64,000 nucleotides of DNA from Spirometra erinaceieuropaei (GCA_902702965.1 CACRXP010000020.1:1594276-1658275), one strand, 5' to 3'. Positions 11,001-22,565 are shown, counted from the stretch's first letter. Notes: a model not told the origin generated them from the sequence alone. A program made the numbers and translations.

Positions 11001-11956
11001 GTATGATATGCACCGAATTCCCAGAAGTAATTGGAGTTCATTATTGGCTCATCTTTTTCTCAATAGCGGCCATTGCTCCCCGTAAATTAAAATAGGTATT
11101 TCGACTATGGCGAGCGAATTCCTACACGGTCCCTTAAACGCTGCTATCGCGCTCACGTATACAGCCGCTAAGATAAGATTGGTTTTCACCGGCACTCCCC
11201 CTCTTTGCCTTGAACGTAAGGATAGACTGGCTTTTTAGACCTCTTCAATATGCACCTACACCTTCACTTGCTCCTCTGGGTCGGGTTATATTGGTCGGAC
11301 AACTAGGCGTCTATCTATGCGGATGTGAGAGCACCATCCTGCGTGGTTAAATCAAGATGGAGAGAGGTCCATATCTAGCGCAATTGTGGCTCACTTGACT
11401 GACAGCAGCCACCGAGTAGACGTCAACTAAGTATTCCAGAGTGTCGGCGAGACGATCCAAGTTCATGCATCAGCGAATGCTTGCAACGGTAGAGGCAGTG
11501 GCCATACGTCTAGCCAACCCAGCCTAGTGCTCGCATAAAACGTTTGTACAGACTCTAAGACTCCCCTGGTCAAAGACAAAACCAGCATATATGTTCACAT
11601 CCGCCACGTCGCGATGAAGTGGGGGCAGCTAATCGCCAGACACCTTCTTCCCTCCCCCCTTTGCCATCCTTGAGCCCCAGAAAGAAGTAGAATCTGATCA
11701 GTGATCTCTGAACACCCCACTCCCATTTTGACTTTTATGGCATGTTTGACTTTTGCTGTTCTACGCCCCTCCCCTCATATTACTGATTATGACGGAGCAT
11801 TACGTCAAATATAGCCAATCAATTTGACTTTTGCCGCTTCCAGAATTGTTTAAACTGAAATGAATCCGAGAAGACTTCACACAGCTGAATGATGACACCT
11901 TTTCTCTCTTTCAGGTGTTTCTGTTTGCCTTCGTTATTGCCGCAATACGTCTGTAG
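8040..11956 (+). CDS. Tetraspanin (TSP-A), 8 exons, 263 aa
   Basis: Four-pass membrane protein of the tetraspanin family, which organises membrane microdomains; in flatworms many act in the tegument. Exons: 8040-8102, 8224-8371, 8450-8541, 8640-8714, 8796-8933, 10627-10675, 10756-10940, 11915-11956. All introns are GT-AG, phases agree throughout, and the stop is TAG. TM1 spans exons 1-2 (residues about 9-31), TM2 about 72-92 (ALIAIGVVLSIVCLAGLILA), TM3 about 103-119, TM4 about 238-260. The large extracellular loop carries DYCCGLKGY (CCG at 178-180), a second CC, LC, and PPVVGC: six cysteines, as expected for the fold. NMS near the loop end is a possible glycosylation site. In exon 5 a nearer AG (8784-8785) would break the frame; only the AG at 8794-8795 fits. 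Long introns 5 and 7 hold repeats. I saw no canonical AATAAA close downstream. Confidence 0.9.
9540..9800 (+). repeat. Diverged R2-like repeat in TSP-A intron 5
   Basis: The segment contains GCGCTGCGCAAGTCCACTACAC, a GAGCACACGGTG(A/G) step and CGACTGAACTGTCACTTGTC, which follow the 3' half of the R2 copies at 54062 and 57360 in order. The 5' half is not clearly recognisable, so this is an old or partial copy. Confidence 0.45.
11230..11560 (+). pseudogene. Decayed GIY-YIG (PLE) fragment in TSP-A intron 7
   Basis: The plus-strand translation reads GSGYIGRTTRRLSMRM followed by EHHPAWLNQDGERSISSAIV and AHLTDSSHRVDVN, with stops and frame breaks after. This is the GIY-YIG core and helix region of a Cercyon-type PLE lineage, different in sequence from the PLEs at 1249 and 39509. 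RT sequence is not visible. It is a relic inside the intron. Confidence 0.65.
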
Positions 11957-11999
11957 TCCAAATTTGATGCTGGGCGTCGACGACGTTCCCGTCAAACAT

Positions 12000-12254
12000 T
12001 TTAACTAAATGCTACTGACTATATCATCAGTTTAACCGCCTACATATTGCCATTGACTGTGCTTCAGTTACCTTTCAACAAGTCCAACCCCCTTTTTGAC
12101 TAAATTCCTTGCATTCGGGCTTTGACTTGACCAATGCAGTCCCCGACTGAAAGAAAGCTAGATAATGTAGCTGCCCTGGACGGGATACTGATCTGCAGAA
12201 TCTGATAAATAGCACAGTGCGTAATTATTTGCCATAGTGACAAAACAGGTGTTG
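12000..12254. other. Spacer between TSP-A and inverted duplication, nothing recognised
   Basis: About 250 bases 3' of the TSP-A stop that should include its 3' UTR. No repeat family or second gene is recognised. Confidence 0.4.
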
Positions 12255-15200
12255 GCTGAATGCCGGACACGCGTGTTTTTCGCCGATCTTGTGGCGCTGC
12301 CTGACGCAGCTGCGAGGGGTTCGGCTCACCATCGGATCCCCCAGATGGCCCCATGAGTTTTCTGGTATAGGAACTGAAGTTTCATACTGGCTGCCTGTTG
12401 GTGGTTTGTGAATACTACGCGGTTATTCCGTAGTAACTGACGGATTTTAACTCAAATATTCATGCCACATTTCGGACCATGCCTGAAAAGGTCTGCTCCA
12501 AAGAATTTATTCCAAGTTCGTGCATTAATTTCCTCGGGAATTAAACAAGGTAAAATAGCCCATGTCATCCGGTAAACTATTTTCTGGAAGTTAAGAAAAA
12601 AATACCGGTTATATGGGGATAGTTAGGAATCCCTGGCCCTGATCACAAAATAAATAATCAACGGCTGGGCTTACAAGGGATTGGCGAAATGTGCCGCCAG
12701 TGTATTAGTAATGTGCGCTGAATTAATAATTTATTCGGGACACCGGGACAATTCGAAGCGCCGTGTATTGCATTGCTGAGGGCACGGGGATGCAGTCAAT
12801 AACGAGCGTCGATTTTATTCCAATTTTATGACGAAGGTGAACTATTGAGGATGGCGTGCTGAGAATTGCTCAGCAACGTTACTGGCTACATTCTCCTAAT
12901 GGCCATTCGTCTCACGATTCCTTTTTGTGCTCTGAAATACGGTTTTCCCAACATAAATTTAAAGATGAAAAAAAGTAACGACACTGGCATGATTGTATCA
13001 GAAGCAGCGCGACACCTACTTCAACTGCAGACCCTCCTTGTTCCTAGACTGCAAGCATAAGCCTACTCATGGCGAATATTTTCCGACCTCAGGGAACGAG
13101 TGACGCAGGTGAGCGGGTTGGGAACACAAGGTCAAATCGTCAGGCCCGATCGAGGTCACACAGCATGAAGCAGCAGTCGGTGCCGCGTGGGTGGGGGGAG
13201 GGGAACTCGGGTAGTGGGGAAGAGGGATTTTTGACGTCAGGTGTTCGTATCGTGGCAGTGAATTACGTGATCCATAGGCACGCGCACCTCCGGCTATATC
13301 CCCAGTGTCACCGCGGCTTCCGGGTGACATTGGCGACGTTCTTTGTTTCTCCAAGCAGGGCCTATAACGTCGTTGCTAGACTTGGTAAGTAGCTTTGTTG
13401 TGGAGTTTCTCAATACCGAATTATTTGTTCTTTGGGGTTGGCTAAGCTAACTGACGGTTTTTGCTTGCCTCTGGCAGTTTTGTAACTGCGACTACGCTGG
13501 ACCTCAAAAACACAATGCGTCTTTAAGTAGGCTAACGTAGATGGCCGTTCCAAATCACAGAAACCTTTAGTATAGACTGGTGTATATCCACCGTATCCTG
13601 CCTCGAAGCCGCTGTTTGATCTCGCTTGACGCAGTACCCACCCCGAAAGAGGGGTACGTACTTCAAGGTATTTCCGGAGCTGTACTTTCGCTTGGATTCT
13701 CCTTGTCGATAAATTTCTCTGACTGTTTGTTCACGATCAGTGTGTCCTTCAGTGACGTTACCCAGCTATCCACCATTTCCAGGGAACAAATATTTGCAGC
13801 CCGTCATCTAGTAACTTAAACGAAACTCAGAAAATGTACGTCCTCTGAGTTCCAAGTATTCCCTTGAGGGGTTGATCTGCGGGTGGAATCGTCCTCTCGC
13901 CGGCGTAGAATAACATTCAGGGAATGCAGTTTGTTAATGCAGCAGCACTGTCATAAATTTGCCTTCCGTGGGTGCCTTGCTAATAAAACCGAATGTTACG
14001 TCACGGTGTCACGTGCTGTCGAATACGGCGAGCTGCCCGTCTGGTAAAACCCCTCGATGCTGCATTTATTCAGATACCTTTGGCAAGAAATAAAGGTATT
14101 TTGTTAGATGTTCAGTGTGAGATGGTTACAGGAATTAAAAATTGCCGTGCAGCCACGCGTTAGAGGGATTAGCCACCACCATCCGAAAAGGTGCTACTTA
14201 AAATACTCGCAAATATAAAGATGAATCTGCCCGAGAGCAGGCTGTCACGACATGCATGCGGACGCCGCTTTTCCACAGATGTTGACTGCGATCAACCGTT
14301 GCTTTCACAGGAATTTTGCGATCTGATCTGACACCTCCGGTTCCGCTAACATAGTATCACACTCAAAAGTAACCAGTGATGTGATTATAAGGTTCACGAC
14401 AAAATAAGTCTCACATTATTCATATGTGGCGGACCATCACCTATGCGCCGAAAACGGGTGGTAGAAAACTGACCTCTACACATATTCAGCCGTCAGTTTG
14501 GCGCATTTTGCTCGCATTGACGGAAGCCGTCTAATTTGGTTCTCTGGTAACGTCACCACAACCTCTGGCCTTGAGTGCTCATTCGCGGAGGTGTGTGTGC
14601 TATCCGTACGTCAAATTCTCTGAGACCCTACAGTTAGTCTCACTCAGAGCTTAGGAGAGGAGGCAAGCTATAAATATTGTGCGCATGGGTGTAACTCGGC
14701 TTCTCCTGTCGATACTGGGCCAACGCTTGGACCGCAGATTTCAACACTGCTGGCCCGTGCAAACGTCGACAACTACTCATTTCTGACGCATAAAGTGGGC
14801 CTACCGAGGAGTGAGCCTCACTCAGGCAGCCTCTCGGTCGGCATTTCGATTCCGTCGCAGGAGCAGCACTTTTTGGGTTTGCGGATTCGCAGTCTGGAAA
14901 TCAGACATGCGTTGTCAACCAAACCGTAAATCAAGGTCAAGAAGGGGAGAGGTGGCTGTTATACTGGCTCTTTAAAAGGGCGGCAAACACGATGAAGCAG
15001 GTGAGATGGGGTTTCTGGAAATTGTGACTAGTTAATCAAAGGACCTTGTCCTTCCTAATGACATCGGGTGGGGCTTAGGAGTAGCAGGTAAAACGTATCG
15101 TTGGTTTGAAGCCAGTAGTGTAATCAGAATGCCCAGGTAGAAGTGCCTGGAGCGTTAATTTACCGTCCAGTAAAAAGCCTAAAATTGCCCGCTAAAAATC

Positions 15201-15894
15201 AATTTTTAGAATAACATATCGCAAAGAATTATAAAAAAAACTAAGGAGTCTTTTATACACAAGCTTGGGAGCAGAATTAGTGTGGGAACAACTAATCAAG
15301 GGCGGCGTCCATTCGTGGCAGAAAGACATCGGTTTCGGGGTACGTACGTACATGTAATGAAAAGAATTGTTTACGGAATACCAGAATTATAGAACTTAGC
15401 GAGCAATATATGTTGATTTTGGATTGGCTTTTTTTTCGGAGCGTTCGACAAATTATAGAAGTTTGACCGGGGGAAAACGACCTCCAACATTTAAAATCCC
15501 AAAGTCTCAGATAAATTTCTGAAAACCGAAATAATAATAATGATGCATCTCCCGCATGTAGCACGGAGTATGCAGTACTAAACGCTTCAGGAGTTCCAGT
15601 AATTGGCATGCTTTGTCCAGAAGTATTTACAAGGTATGGCCGGAACCTAAGAACTCTGGCGAAAATGGAAACATTTCCCATTAGGCCAATTATATATCTG
15701 CTCTGCAACATAAAAATAAGTTTAAACAGGTTAGAGTGGGCGACTGACCGTTTTCTGTTGACTGCCATCAAACCTGTGAACAAGCACACACAAGATTTAT
15801 TGGGGCGTTGGTCAGGTAAACGGACCCGTATTGGTGAGAATGCCAGACTGTACGTACATTAACGCACAGATCTGGTGGGTTTGGTGAGTCAGCT

Positions 15895-15955
15895 GCTGCT
15901 GCTACTGATGACGATGATGAGGATGAGGAGGAGGAGGAGGATGATGAGGGGATGG
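15895..15955 (+). repeat. GAT/GAG-rich simple repeat
   Basis: A (GCTGCTGCTACTGATGACGATGATGAGGATGAGGAGG)-type run, which encodes a serine run on the minus strand. The right-arm partner is a longer CTC/CAT-rich tract at about 31345-31455, so the tract has changed length since the duplication. Confidence 0.7.
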
Positions 15956-16189
15956 CACCACCAAGTACCGACATTGGTTGACGTAACTTCTTTAGGCAGC
16001 CTCAAGTGAGAGAAAGAGAGAGCAAGAGATATGGATGGAGCGGAATACGCTTTATTTTGACAGTATTACTCAAAATGTACAGCAACAACGACTCAATGCT
16101 CTTTTGCTCGCATATATAAATTTTTAAAATGACCTTCTCTTAGTCAATTCTCTGACGGTATTTGCGAAATCCCATACCGAACTTGAATT

Positions 16190-16980
16190 TTGGTAAACGA
16201 TTCCGTACACCAAGAACGTCTCCGAGGCCGTCAATCGTCTTCCCACACGACTTGGGGTTTGAAACGCACAAAGACCGGAGGCAACCATTAGACGTCAGAT
16301 GATGAGACCAAAAGACCCACTGCTACGGCAGGAAACGTCTGGATTCGTTTATTAACCCTGCTGTAATTGTGAGCAAAGTAACTACGGCGGAGAAACCGGA
16401 AAGTTGCTGGGACACGAATCGCCGAACGTGCGACAGCAGTTCGGAGAATGGACGCCAACTCTCAAGTCACGACCCACTAGACGAGAACCGACGACACCCT
16501 CAAGTTCGATGAGGCCGAAATTCTCGCGAGAGGTGGTTATCGCGTGAGTCGCGAGTTGCTCGAGTCATGGCTCATGGGATCTCAGACTTTCAACAAGTAC
16601 ACTGATATCCCCACTACATATTCGGTGATGAGACGTAGTCTGGCCAAGGCAATTAGCCGCTTAGGAAGCGCTCGGACCAGTGAGCCAGGTGGCTGAGAAA
16701 TCATCACGTTAGCACTTAACACGGATGGTGAGATTTCAGCGATTAACGACTTGCATGCCAGCCATCAAGAAATTAGCACAGCAGCGAACAACAATCCTCG
16801 ATGATAGGGGAGAGTCGCTTACTATAATAGGTATCCAGTAGCATAACGACTGCACCCCGTGAATACTGAAATTAACTGTGCATGAACTACCCCTATCTGC
16901 TACTGTCTCTGATGATGAGTTCGGGCGAGAATTCGAAACGTCAGACGAATAAATCTCTTGTTCCAGCGATCGTTTCTACT
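16190..16980 (+). pseudogene. PLE 3' fragment (GIY-YIG) with terminal hairpin motif, left-arm copy
   Basis: Decayed coding sequence reads SNYGGETGKLLGHESPNVRQ-like and then RELLESWLMGPQTFNKYTDI and TYSVMRRSLAKAISRLGS, the C-terminal half of a PLE GIY-YIG nuclease. Stops and shifts interrupt it (for example in the GFVY* region). About 220 bases after the coding part comes CTGATGATGAG (16909), a GAGTTC...GAATTC stem, CGAAACGTCAG and AATAAA (16948-16953). The homologous copy is at 30337-31100 on the other strand, in the right arm. Confidence 0.8.
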
Positions 16981-17959
16981 TCTTAATCCCGCTAACGACT
17001 GCTGGAATCAGATGTAGCCTCCGTATTGGGCCAGCGCATCTACTGCTTGGCCTATTTTAAGGATAAATAGAAGAGACTTATCCTAAATCATCCTTCCTTC
17101 TGGTAGACCGACGTACAGTGCGTGACCTAACTCATGAAATGTGGCGAAATCTACGAATGATTGCAAATCACTCGCAACCCGACACCATTTCATGAATCCA
17201 TTGTCTATGTTAACTAAGTACAATTTTGAAAGTAATAAAAACACAGAAGAGATATTAAAAGCAGCGTTGCGTTGTTTAGAAATGCCGACATTTTTGAAAA
17301 ACGCAATATCCCGAAAACGCCAAAAATGACTGTAACATAATAAACTTCGTTTTTAGGTGTAAAGAATGCATTTTAATGCCATAAAAATAGCAAATATGAA
17401 AGTACAAATGAAATAACGTTTAATAATAGTGTTTCAGTGAAGTTTACATCTAAATATCGTTTAAGAATTAGTGTAATTTCATACATGGCGATTTGTCAAC
17501 TGCCTACATTCTGAGTGTAGATTCCAAAGCAGTTTTCCAGGGAGTTGCGGTATTTTTGACTCGTTTGAAGTAAATGACATGGGGTTCAACAAGAGAAGCT
17601 GGATTTTGCTTGATTTCACCGATAGGGACTTCGCAGGAAGGAACGTTTTCATAAGGTGACATGCTGTAAGGCCGATCTGTGACTGATAAATTTACATAGA
17701 ACTGACAGGCGTGATCGTAAACATACATTTTTTTGCTTCCAGAGAGAACTTTTCTTCCGTTAAATTAATTTGCACATTTCTTTCATTTGGGGTTATGCTG
17801 AGTTTCAGATCGGCCTTAAAACATTGCTGAATACTTCATGCTTTTCAGTGGTTCGACCCGATCGTCCATAAAGACAGTTTCTGAATTACCTGTCCGTCAG
17901 AAGCTTTAAAAGAAGATAGTTATTGAAGGAATTTGCCGAATTAGCGAAGTATCAATGAG

Positions 17960-18400
17960 GAGATGCACAGTCAGCCACCGAAACGATGCCTCGTATTCGA
18001 TTCCCATCGAAAGCACTAGAGTAAAACAAGTAGGAGAAACAGCGCCTGTGTGCATCACTGATAGAAGTACTTTTGTCCAGACGGCGGTCCTGGCCTTAGG
18101 TGACTGAGTACCAAACGCTCCCCCATAACGCGAATCTGCAAAAAGCTTTGTAGCAGTACATCACGGATGAGGTTCGTTGTTAAATCTCTGTTTTCCAAGT
18201 AGAGGCTCGTGAAACGTTGGAAATAGTTCCTTTACGGGTGCGTCATTGGCCTATAGTCTCGTCTTTTCAGCGTTTTATGAATAGGGTCCTCTCTTTGTTC
18301 ACTTCCGCAACCTATTCGTTCGTTTCACTTACTTTGAGGTCCTGTTCTGCTGCAGCTGATGCACCTCCAATAGATATCTTTGCTAATAAAATATTGCGTC
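17960..18400 (+). repeat. Repeat R5, copy 1
   Basis: The segment from about 17960 (ATGAGGAGATGCACAGTC) to about 18400 is matched in inverted orientation at about 45850-46285. Shared blocks include GAAACGATG, CACTAGAG/AAAGAATTAGAG, AGCGCCTGTGTGC, GACGGCG, and TCAGCGTTTTATGAATA. A 77-aa open frame here has a 60-aa counterpart in the other copy, but neither has family features. Confidence 0.65.
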
Positions 18401-18404
18401 CAAG

Positions 18405-19440
18405 ATCAATTTTTTATGACTTAACCCTGAAAACACATGCCCTGGCCTAGCCACGGCTGTTTGTAGCTAGAGATGGCGGCTCGGGATCCTGTACAGAATG
18501 GATCCCACAAACTGTTTTCTACAGTCTTCTCCGACTCACCGGGATAGTGCTTATGTTGATAGTTGATAGTGCTTATGTTTCATTCTATCGCCTGAAAATT
18601 CACTTGGCCGACGCGATCCGAATTCGCATTTGAAGTTTGATCGTCACAACTATTCCACACTTGTTTTCAAACTCTTGTCTTTCTTCTGCCTAACTAAAGT
18701 TGTCACGGATACAAAAGCCTGAATCAAGACACATATTATCAACACAGTTAGAGCATGGAGGTTCAGGTCAAAACTTAAAATGAAATATGCGGAGAAGTCG
18801 CACAAATTCGCCATCATCGGAAGTGATATCCGTTATCCTTGATGGTCCTCCGCTTGGTACCATAGTAGCCATCATTCCTAGTTAATTTGTAGGTACTTTA
18901 CATGTTTTTTCTGCCTGCCTTCCTCGAATGTAATATTTTCGCACCTCTTTATTCTGCGCTAACTTTCGTATGTTTTATGAGTCTTTTGTCATTCCTTTCA
19001 TTTCAACACGCAAGTTCATTAGAAAATTGCTTTGCCAATCATTTAACCATTATGGCCTTAGGTAGTTTTGCAGAGATCGATATTTATTACTCTTAGCGGC
19101 ACACCCGATTAATTTGTGTGTAAGAAGTTGACAGCACAATCCGCCTCGCCTTTTGCCTCTTCTTTCTACTAGGCTACGGTACAGTCGACGAACCATTTGA
19201 CGCAGCAATTAGGCGCGGTCTAAGACGATTCGTAGGCCTGAGGGTTGGATCGAGCTATCGACTAAGTCTCACTTGTAAAAACTCTACTTATCTACAGCGT
19301 CGACTGGCGCATCATTTACTAGAATGCACTACTATGGACACCCTTGCCTCTCACACTGTCTTGCCAACTCATCAACACACAGTGGTGAGATAATGGCAAC
19401 ATACCGCCTGACTGCCGTCATAACCGCACCTCTCACCATC
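18405..19440 (+). repeat. Repeat R4, copy 1
   Basis: About 1 kb is shared in the same direction with 47105-48016 and inverted with 48400-49395. Shared blocks include TCAAACTCTTGTCTTTCTTC, GAATCAAGACACATAT, CGGAAGTGATATCC, GATCGATATTTATTACTC, CTAGGCTACGGTACAGTCGA and CAGCGTCGACTGGCGCATCA. The end next to the assembly gap abuts sequence related to a non-LTR retrotransposon. The family may therefore be part of that element's untranslated or 3' region, though this is not shown by coding sequence. Confidence 0.7.
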
Positions 19441-19602
19441 AACCTTGCTGTCGGTTAGAGTAACTTTTCTCAAAGCATACACATTCTCTTTAAGGGCAGA
19501 GAGTGACGAGATACCGCAGTCCCCTGTGCAATCAGATACGACGCCGTAGGACTGCTGCCTTGCTTGTCGTGGCGCATAAATGACCGGCCCGGCTAATGGC
19601 TG

Positions 19603-20366
19603 NNNNNNNNNNNNNNNNNNNNNNNNNNNNNNNNNNNNNNNNNNNNNNNNNNNNNNNNNNNNNNNNNNNNNNNNNNNNNNNNNNNNNNNNNNNNNNNNNN
19701 NNNNNNNNNNNNNNNNNNNNNNNNNNNNNNNNNNNNNNNNNNNNNNNNNNNNNNNNNNNNNNNNNNNNNNNNNNNNNNNNNNNNNNNNNNNNNNNNNNNN
19801 NNNNNNNNNNNNNNNNNNNNNNNNNNNNNNNNNNNNNNNNNNNNNNNNNNNNNNNNNNNNNNNNNNNNNNNNNNNNNNNNNNNNNNNNNNNNNNNNNNNN
19901 NNNNNNNNNNNNNNNNNNNNNNNNNNNNNNNNNNNNNNNNNNNNNNNNNNNNNNNNNNNNNNNNNNNNNNNNNNNNNNNNNNNNNNNNNNNNNNNNNNNN
20001 NNNNNNNNNNNNNNNNNNNNNNNNNNNNNNNNNNNNNNNNNNNNNNNNNNNNNNNNNNNNNNNNNNNNNNNNNNNNNNNNNNNNNNNNNNNNNNNNNNNN
20101 NNNNNNNNNNNNNNNNNNNNNNNNNNNNNNNNNNNNNNNNNNNNNNNNNNNNNNNNNNNNNNNNNNNNNNNNNNNNNNNNNNNNNNNNNNNNNNNNNNNN
20201 NNNNNNNNNNNNNNNNNNNNNNNNNNNNNNNNNNNNNNNNNNNNNNNNNNNNNNNNNNNNNNNNNNNNNNNNNNNNNNNNNNNNNNNNNNNNNNNNNNNN
20301 NNNNNNNNNNNNNNNNNNNNNNNNNNNNNNNNNNNNNNNNNNNNNNNNNNNNNNNNNNNNNNNNNN
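19603..20366. other. Assembly gap (764 unknown bases)
   Basis: A run of n from 19603 to 20366. Any open frame drawn across it is an artefact. The right flank starts inside one arm of an inverted repeat (20367-20755), a structure that often breaks assemblies. Confidence 0.99.
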
Positions 20367-20755
20367 ACTGTAAAGAAGATGAAGACCCGATCTCTGAGAC
20401 AGTAGGTTTATTAGTCTGAGCTTTCGGTCTCGTACAGGAGGCCATAGTCAGAGATTGTGAAAATGCGACATCAAATGAGCGGTTTTTGTAGTCCAGCCAC
20501 GAAGGGGTAGGGAGATATGAGTGCAGAGGGTGGTACTCGCGATAAGTTGAGTCCTACGCCGTCTCACGGTGGCGTGACTGCCTGACCACCTCTTGCATCC
20601 CCCCTCCCTCGCCCTTGGTGGCTTGACGGCAAAAACCGCTCATTGTCGCATTCTCACAGTCTCTGTCGATGGCCTCCTGTAGGAGACCGAAAGCTCAGAC
20701 TAATAAACCTACTGTCCCAGAGATCGGGTCATCATCTTCTTTACAACAAAAACCT
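20367..20755. repeat. Palindromic pair of terminal hairpin motifs
   Basis: Bases 20367-20505 and about 20625-20755 are reverse complements with few changes. Each arm carries the motif: on the minus strand CTGACTATGGCC ... GAGACCGAAAGCTCAGAC and AATAAA (20451-20407), and on the plus strand CTGTCGATGGCC ... GAGACCGAAAGCTCAGAC and AATAAA (20663-20707). Both are followed by a CAGAGATCGGGTC tail. The spacer is about 120 bases. Confidence 0.75.
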
Positions 20756-20799
20756 GGGATTCGCATATTCGCATACATCCGTGAAATTCGGTTTTGCTG

Positions 20800-22080
20800 T
20801 CAACGCTTACATCTCCACTTGACCAGCACCGAGGGCGTGCAGAATAAGTCGTATGAAGACCCGCACGCTCTCCTTATGACTGCCTCGAAGGCGAACAGAA
20901 TGACTGTCCTTGGTGACGTCAGTGCTCGCGTCGGCAGAAACCACGCCGCCTGGAAGGGAGGGGTAAGTCACCATGGGATCGGCGGGTGCAAAAGAAATGG
21001 CCTTAGTGGAACACAATATTCTGTTGACTAACACTGCGGACGGATCTTATTTTAACACCTGCATTTACTCCAAACTGGAAAAAATACAAATTTGGAGGCG
21101 CATAGTCATGTCAAACACCAGTGAAAAGAACTGCGGGATACCACCCAGGCCACCGCGACTGAAACCCTCAATCGTACGCGCCGCCAGCCCAATGGTTGGT
21201 TTGATGCCAGTGACGGAAGAATTCGCAGTCTGCTTTCCAGGAAACACGGAATACACAGGACCTACACCTCCAACAGCAGCAGCAGCAGCAGCAGTACGAA
21301 ACCGACTACATTCCATGCTGAGAGCCAGTACAGCGTAGGCTGAGCGGGATGCAGAACGACTGGTTGACTGGCAGAGCCGAGAAGATCAATGCGCAGGTCG
21401 ACCGTGATGGGACGAAGGCTGTCTTGGCGACCGTCAAACAGTCTACGGCCCACAGGTCAAGATGACCTTAGCCACAGATGAGTAAGGATAAAGTAATTCA
21501 CCTGACGGAGAAGTCACAATCCCCGAAGCGCTGGGCTAGACACTTCCAGGGCGACTTAAAGCACTCTTTGACAATATGTGAAGAAGCTCGTAACCGTCTT
21601 CCTGCAGTGGGCACCAACGACGATCGTCCGCCCTCTTTCTTTGAGGCAGTCAAGGTCTACAACAGCTGTCCAGGGAAAAGCACTGGTATCAAATGCAATA
21701 GCAGCCGGCTCACAGCTCATGGAAAAGCTTACTTCGGTATCCATGGAATGGTGGTGAAGAGGACACATTCCGAAGACTTCAAGGATGTCCCCATCGCGTA
21801 CGTCTTGGAACGCAATGCTAAGTGGTGGCTCAGCGATAACCAAAGATGCGCCTCTTATCTTAGCACTTCCCCTGTCCTACTCCCTAACCTGCCCATGCAT
21901 CTGGAGAACAGCCTCTCTGAGAATCGCAGTGCGGATTCTGGAAACACCATGGAACCACGGGCATGATCTTCGTGGTCCGCCAACTGCAGGAAAAGTGCAA
22001 GAAAATGAGGACTGACCGCAGCACCAACTGTGTTGATCTGAGAAATGTCTCTGACGCGATGATGACTAGGCGACGCAATC
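20800..22080 (+). pseudogene. Decayed non-LTR retrotransposon (endonuclease and RT remnants)
   Basis: The plus strand carries MTVLGDVSARVGRNHAAWK then HHGIGGCKRNGL (about 20900-21004), the GDFNARVG-type core of an apurinic-like endonuclease domain of RTE/CR1-like LINEs. Later comes HLTEKSQSPKRWARHFQGDL (about 21499), DFKDVPIAYVLERNAK with LSDNQR (about 21775), and in another frame MIFVVRQLQEKCKKMRTDRS (about 21964). These occur in the expected order of a LINE polyprotein: linker, RT fingers, then the stretch before the palm. Frameshifts, stops and an internal (CAG)7 run (21272-21292) show it is dead. The catalytic RT palm is missing because a PLE fragment follows at about 22080. Confidence 0.8.
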
Positions 22081-22565
22081 AGTTTTTACACCCTAATGAT
22101 AGGGTTGGCTATTTTGATAAAAAGAAGTAGTTTATAAGATTCCATGCGGCACCTGTAAAGGAGTATATCATGGTTAAACCGAGAAATCCGCCTCCACACG
22201 CTTACCTGAACGGAAGGTGGCAGTACAGAGGCGGGATTACTTACCCCAAGTCGCCATGCATTAACTAGAAATGGGGCACAGATTTGCTTGATATGAAAGC
22301 CGAATTGTCAGATTCTGTGCATAAAAGAAAGGTCGACAATCGCTAGGGCCCTTCATTCACATGATTCAAGCTTCAATCAAAACACAACGTCTAATAATCT
22401 CAAAGTAATGTGAAAAAGGTCATAGCCAATCAAAACGTATGTCAGCCCACAGTATCAGACCATTCGCAGCACTGACAAATCAATATCGATTTTTCAGGCA
22501 TGTTATAATTTTAACTGTTTTTCACACTTTCCACACGTCTGACGACGACGACGACGATCTGGGGA
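22080..22565 (+). pseudogene. Decayed PLE GIY-YIG fragment
   Basis: FLHPNDRVGYFDKKK at about 22083 matches the LVHPKDRVGNLDKKE segment just before the GIY-YIG domain of the PLE at 1030-1578. The next 350 bases follow that copy with many stops. The 3' flank ends with CTGACGACGACGACG (22539) and GGGGAACCCG, the same terminal motif as at 1675 and 50502. Confidence 0.75.

Larger units (their letters stand above)
12255..17955 (+). repeat. Left arm of large inverted segmental duplication
   Basis: This 5.7 kb arm matches the reverse complement of 29325-36795 almost end to end. Checkpoints (left/right) are: GCAGCTGCGAGGGGTTCGGC at about 12308 / GCCGAACCCCTCGCAGCTGC at about 36717; the CCCAGTGTCAC and CGGAAGCCG block, 13300/35710; AAAACTCGG..ATGTACG, 13810/35180; the CATATGTGGCGGACCAT block, 14420/32890; a TACGTACGTACAT block, 15340/32005; the GIY-YIG remnant, 16300/30900; CCCGATCGTCCATAAAG, 17858/29410. 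Apparent divergence is modest, with small indels throughout. Open frames of 79-165 aa in this arm (for example 13069-13392, 15292-15789) are interrupted in the other arm and look non-coding. Confidence 0.85.

Noticed and set aside
13069..13392. 107-aa plus-strand frame and a collagen-like minus-strand frame
   Set aside because: Both are shared with the right arm only through DNA-level duplication, with no splice context. The SPGSRGDTGD-like string is short and proves nothing.
15292..15789. 165-aa minus-strand open frame in the left duplication arm
   Set aside because: The homologous sequence in the right arm (about 31560-32070) has several stops and shifts, and no family motif is visible.
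19372..20445. Frames of 269-357 aa
   Set aside because: They cross 764 unknown bases, so the apparent length is meaningless.
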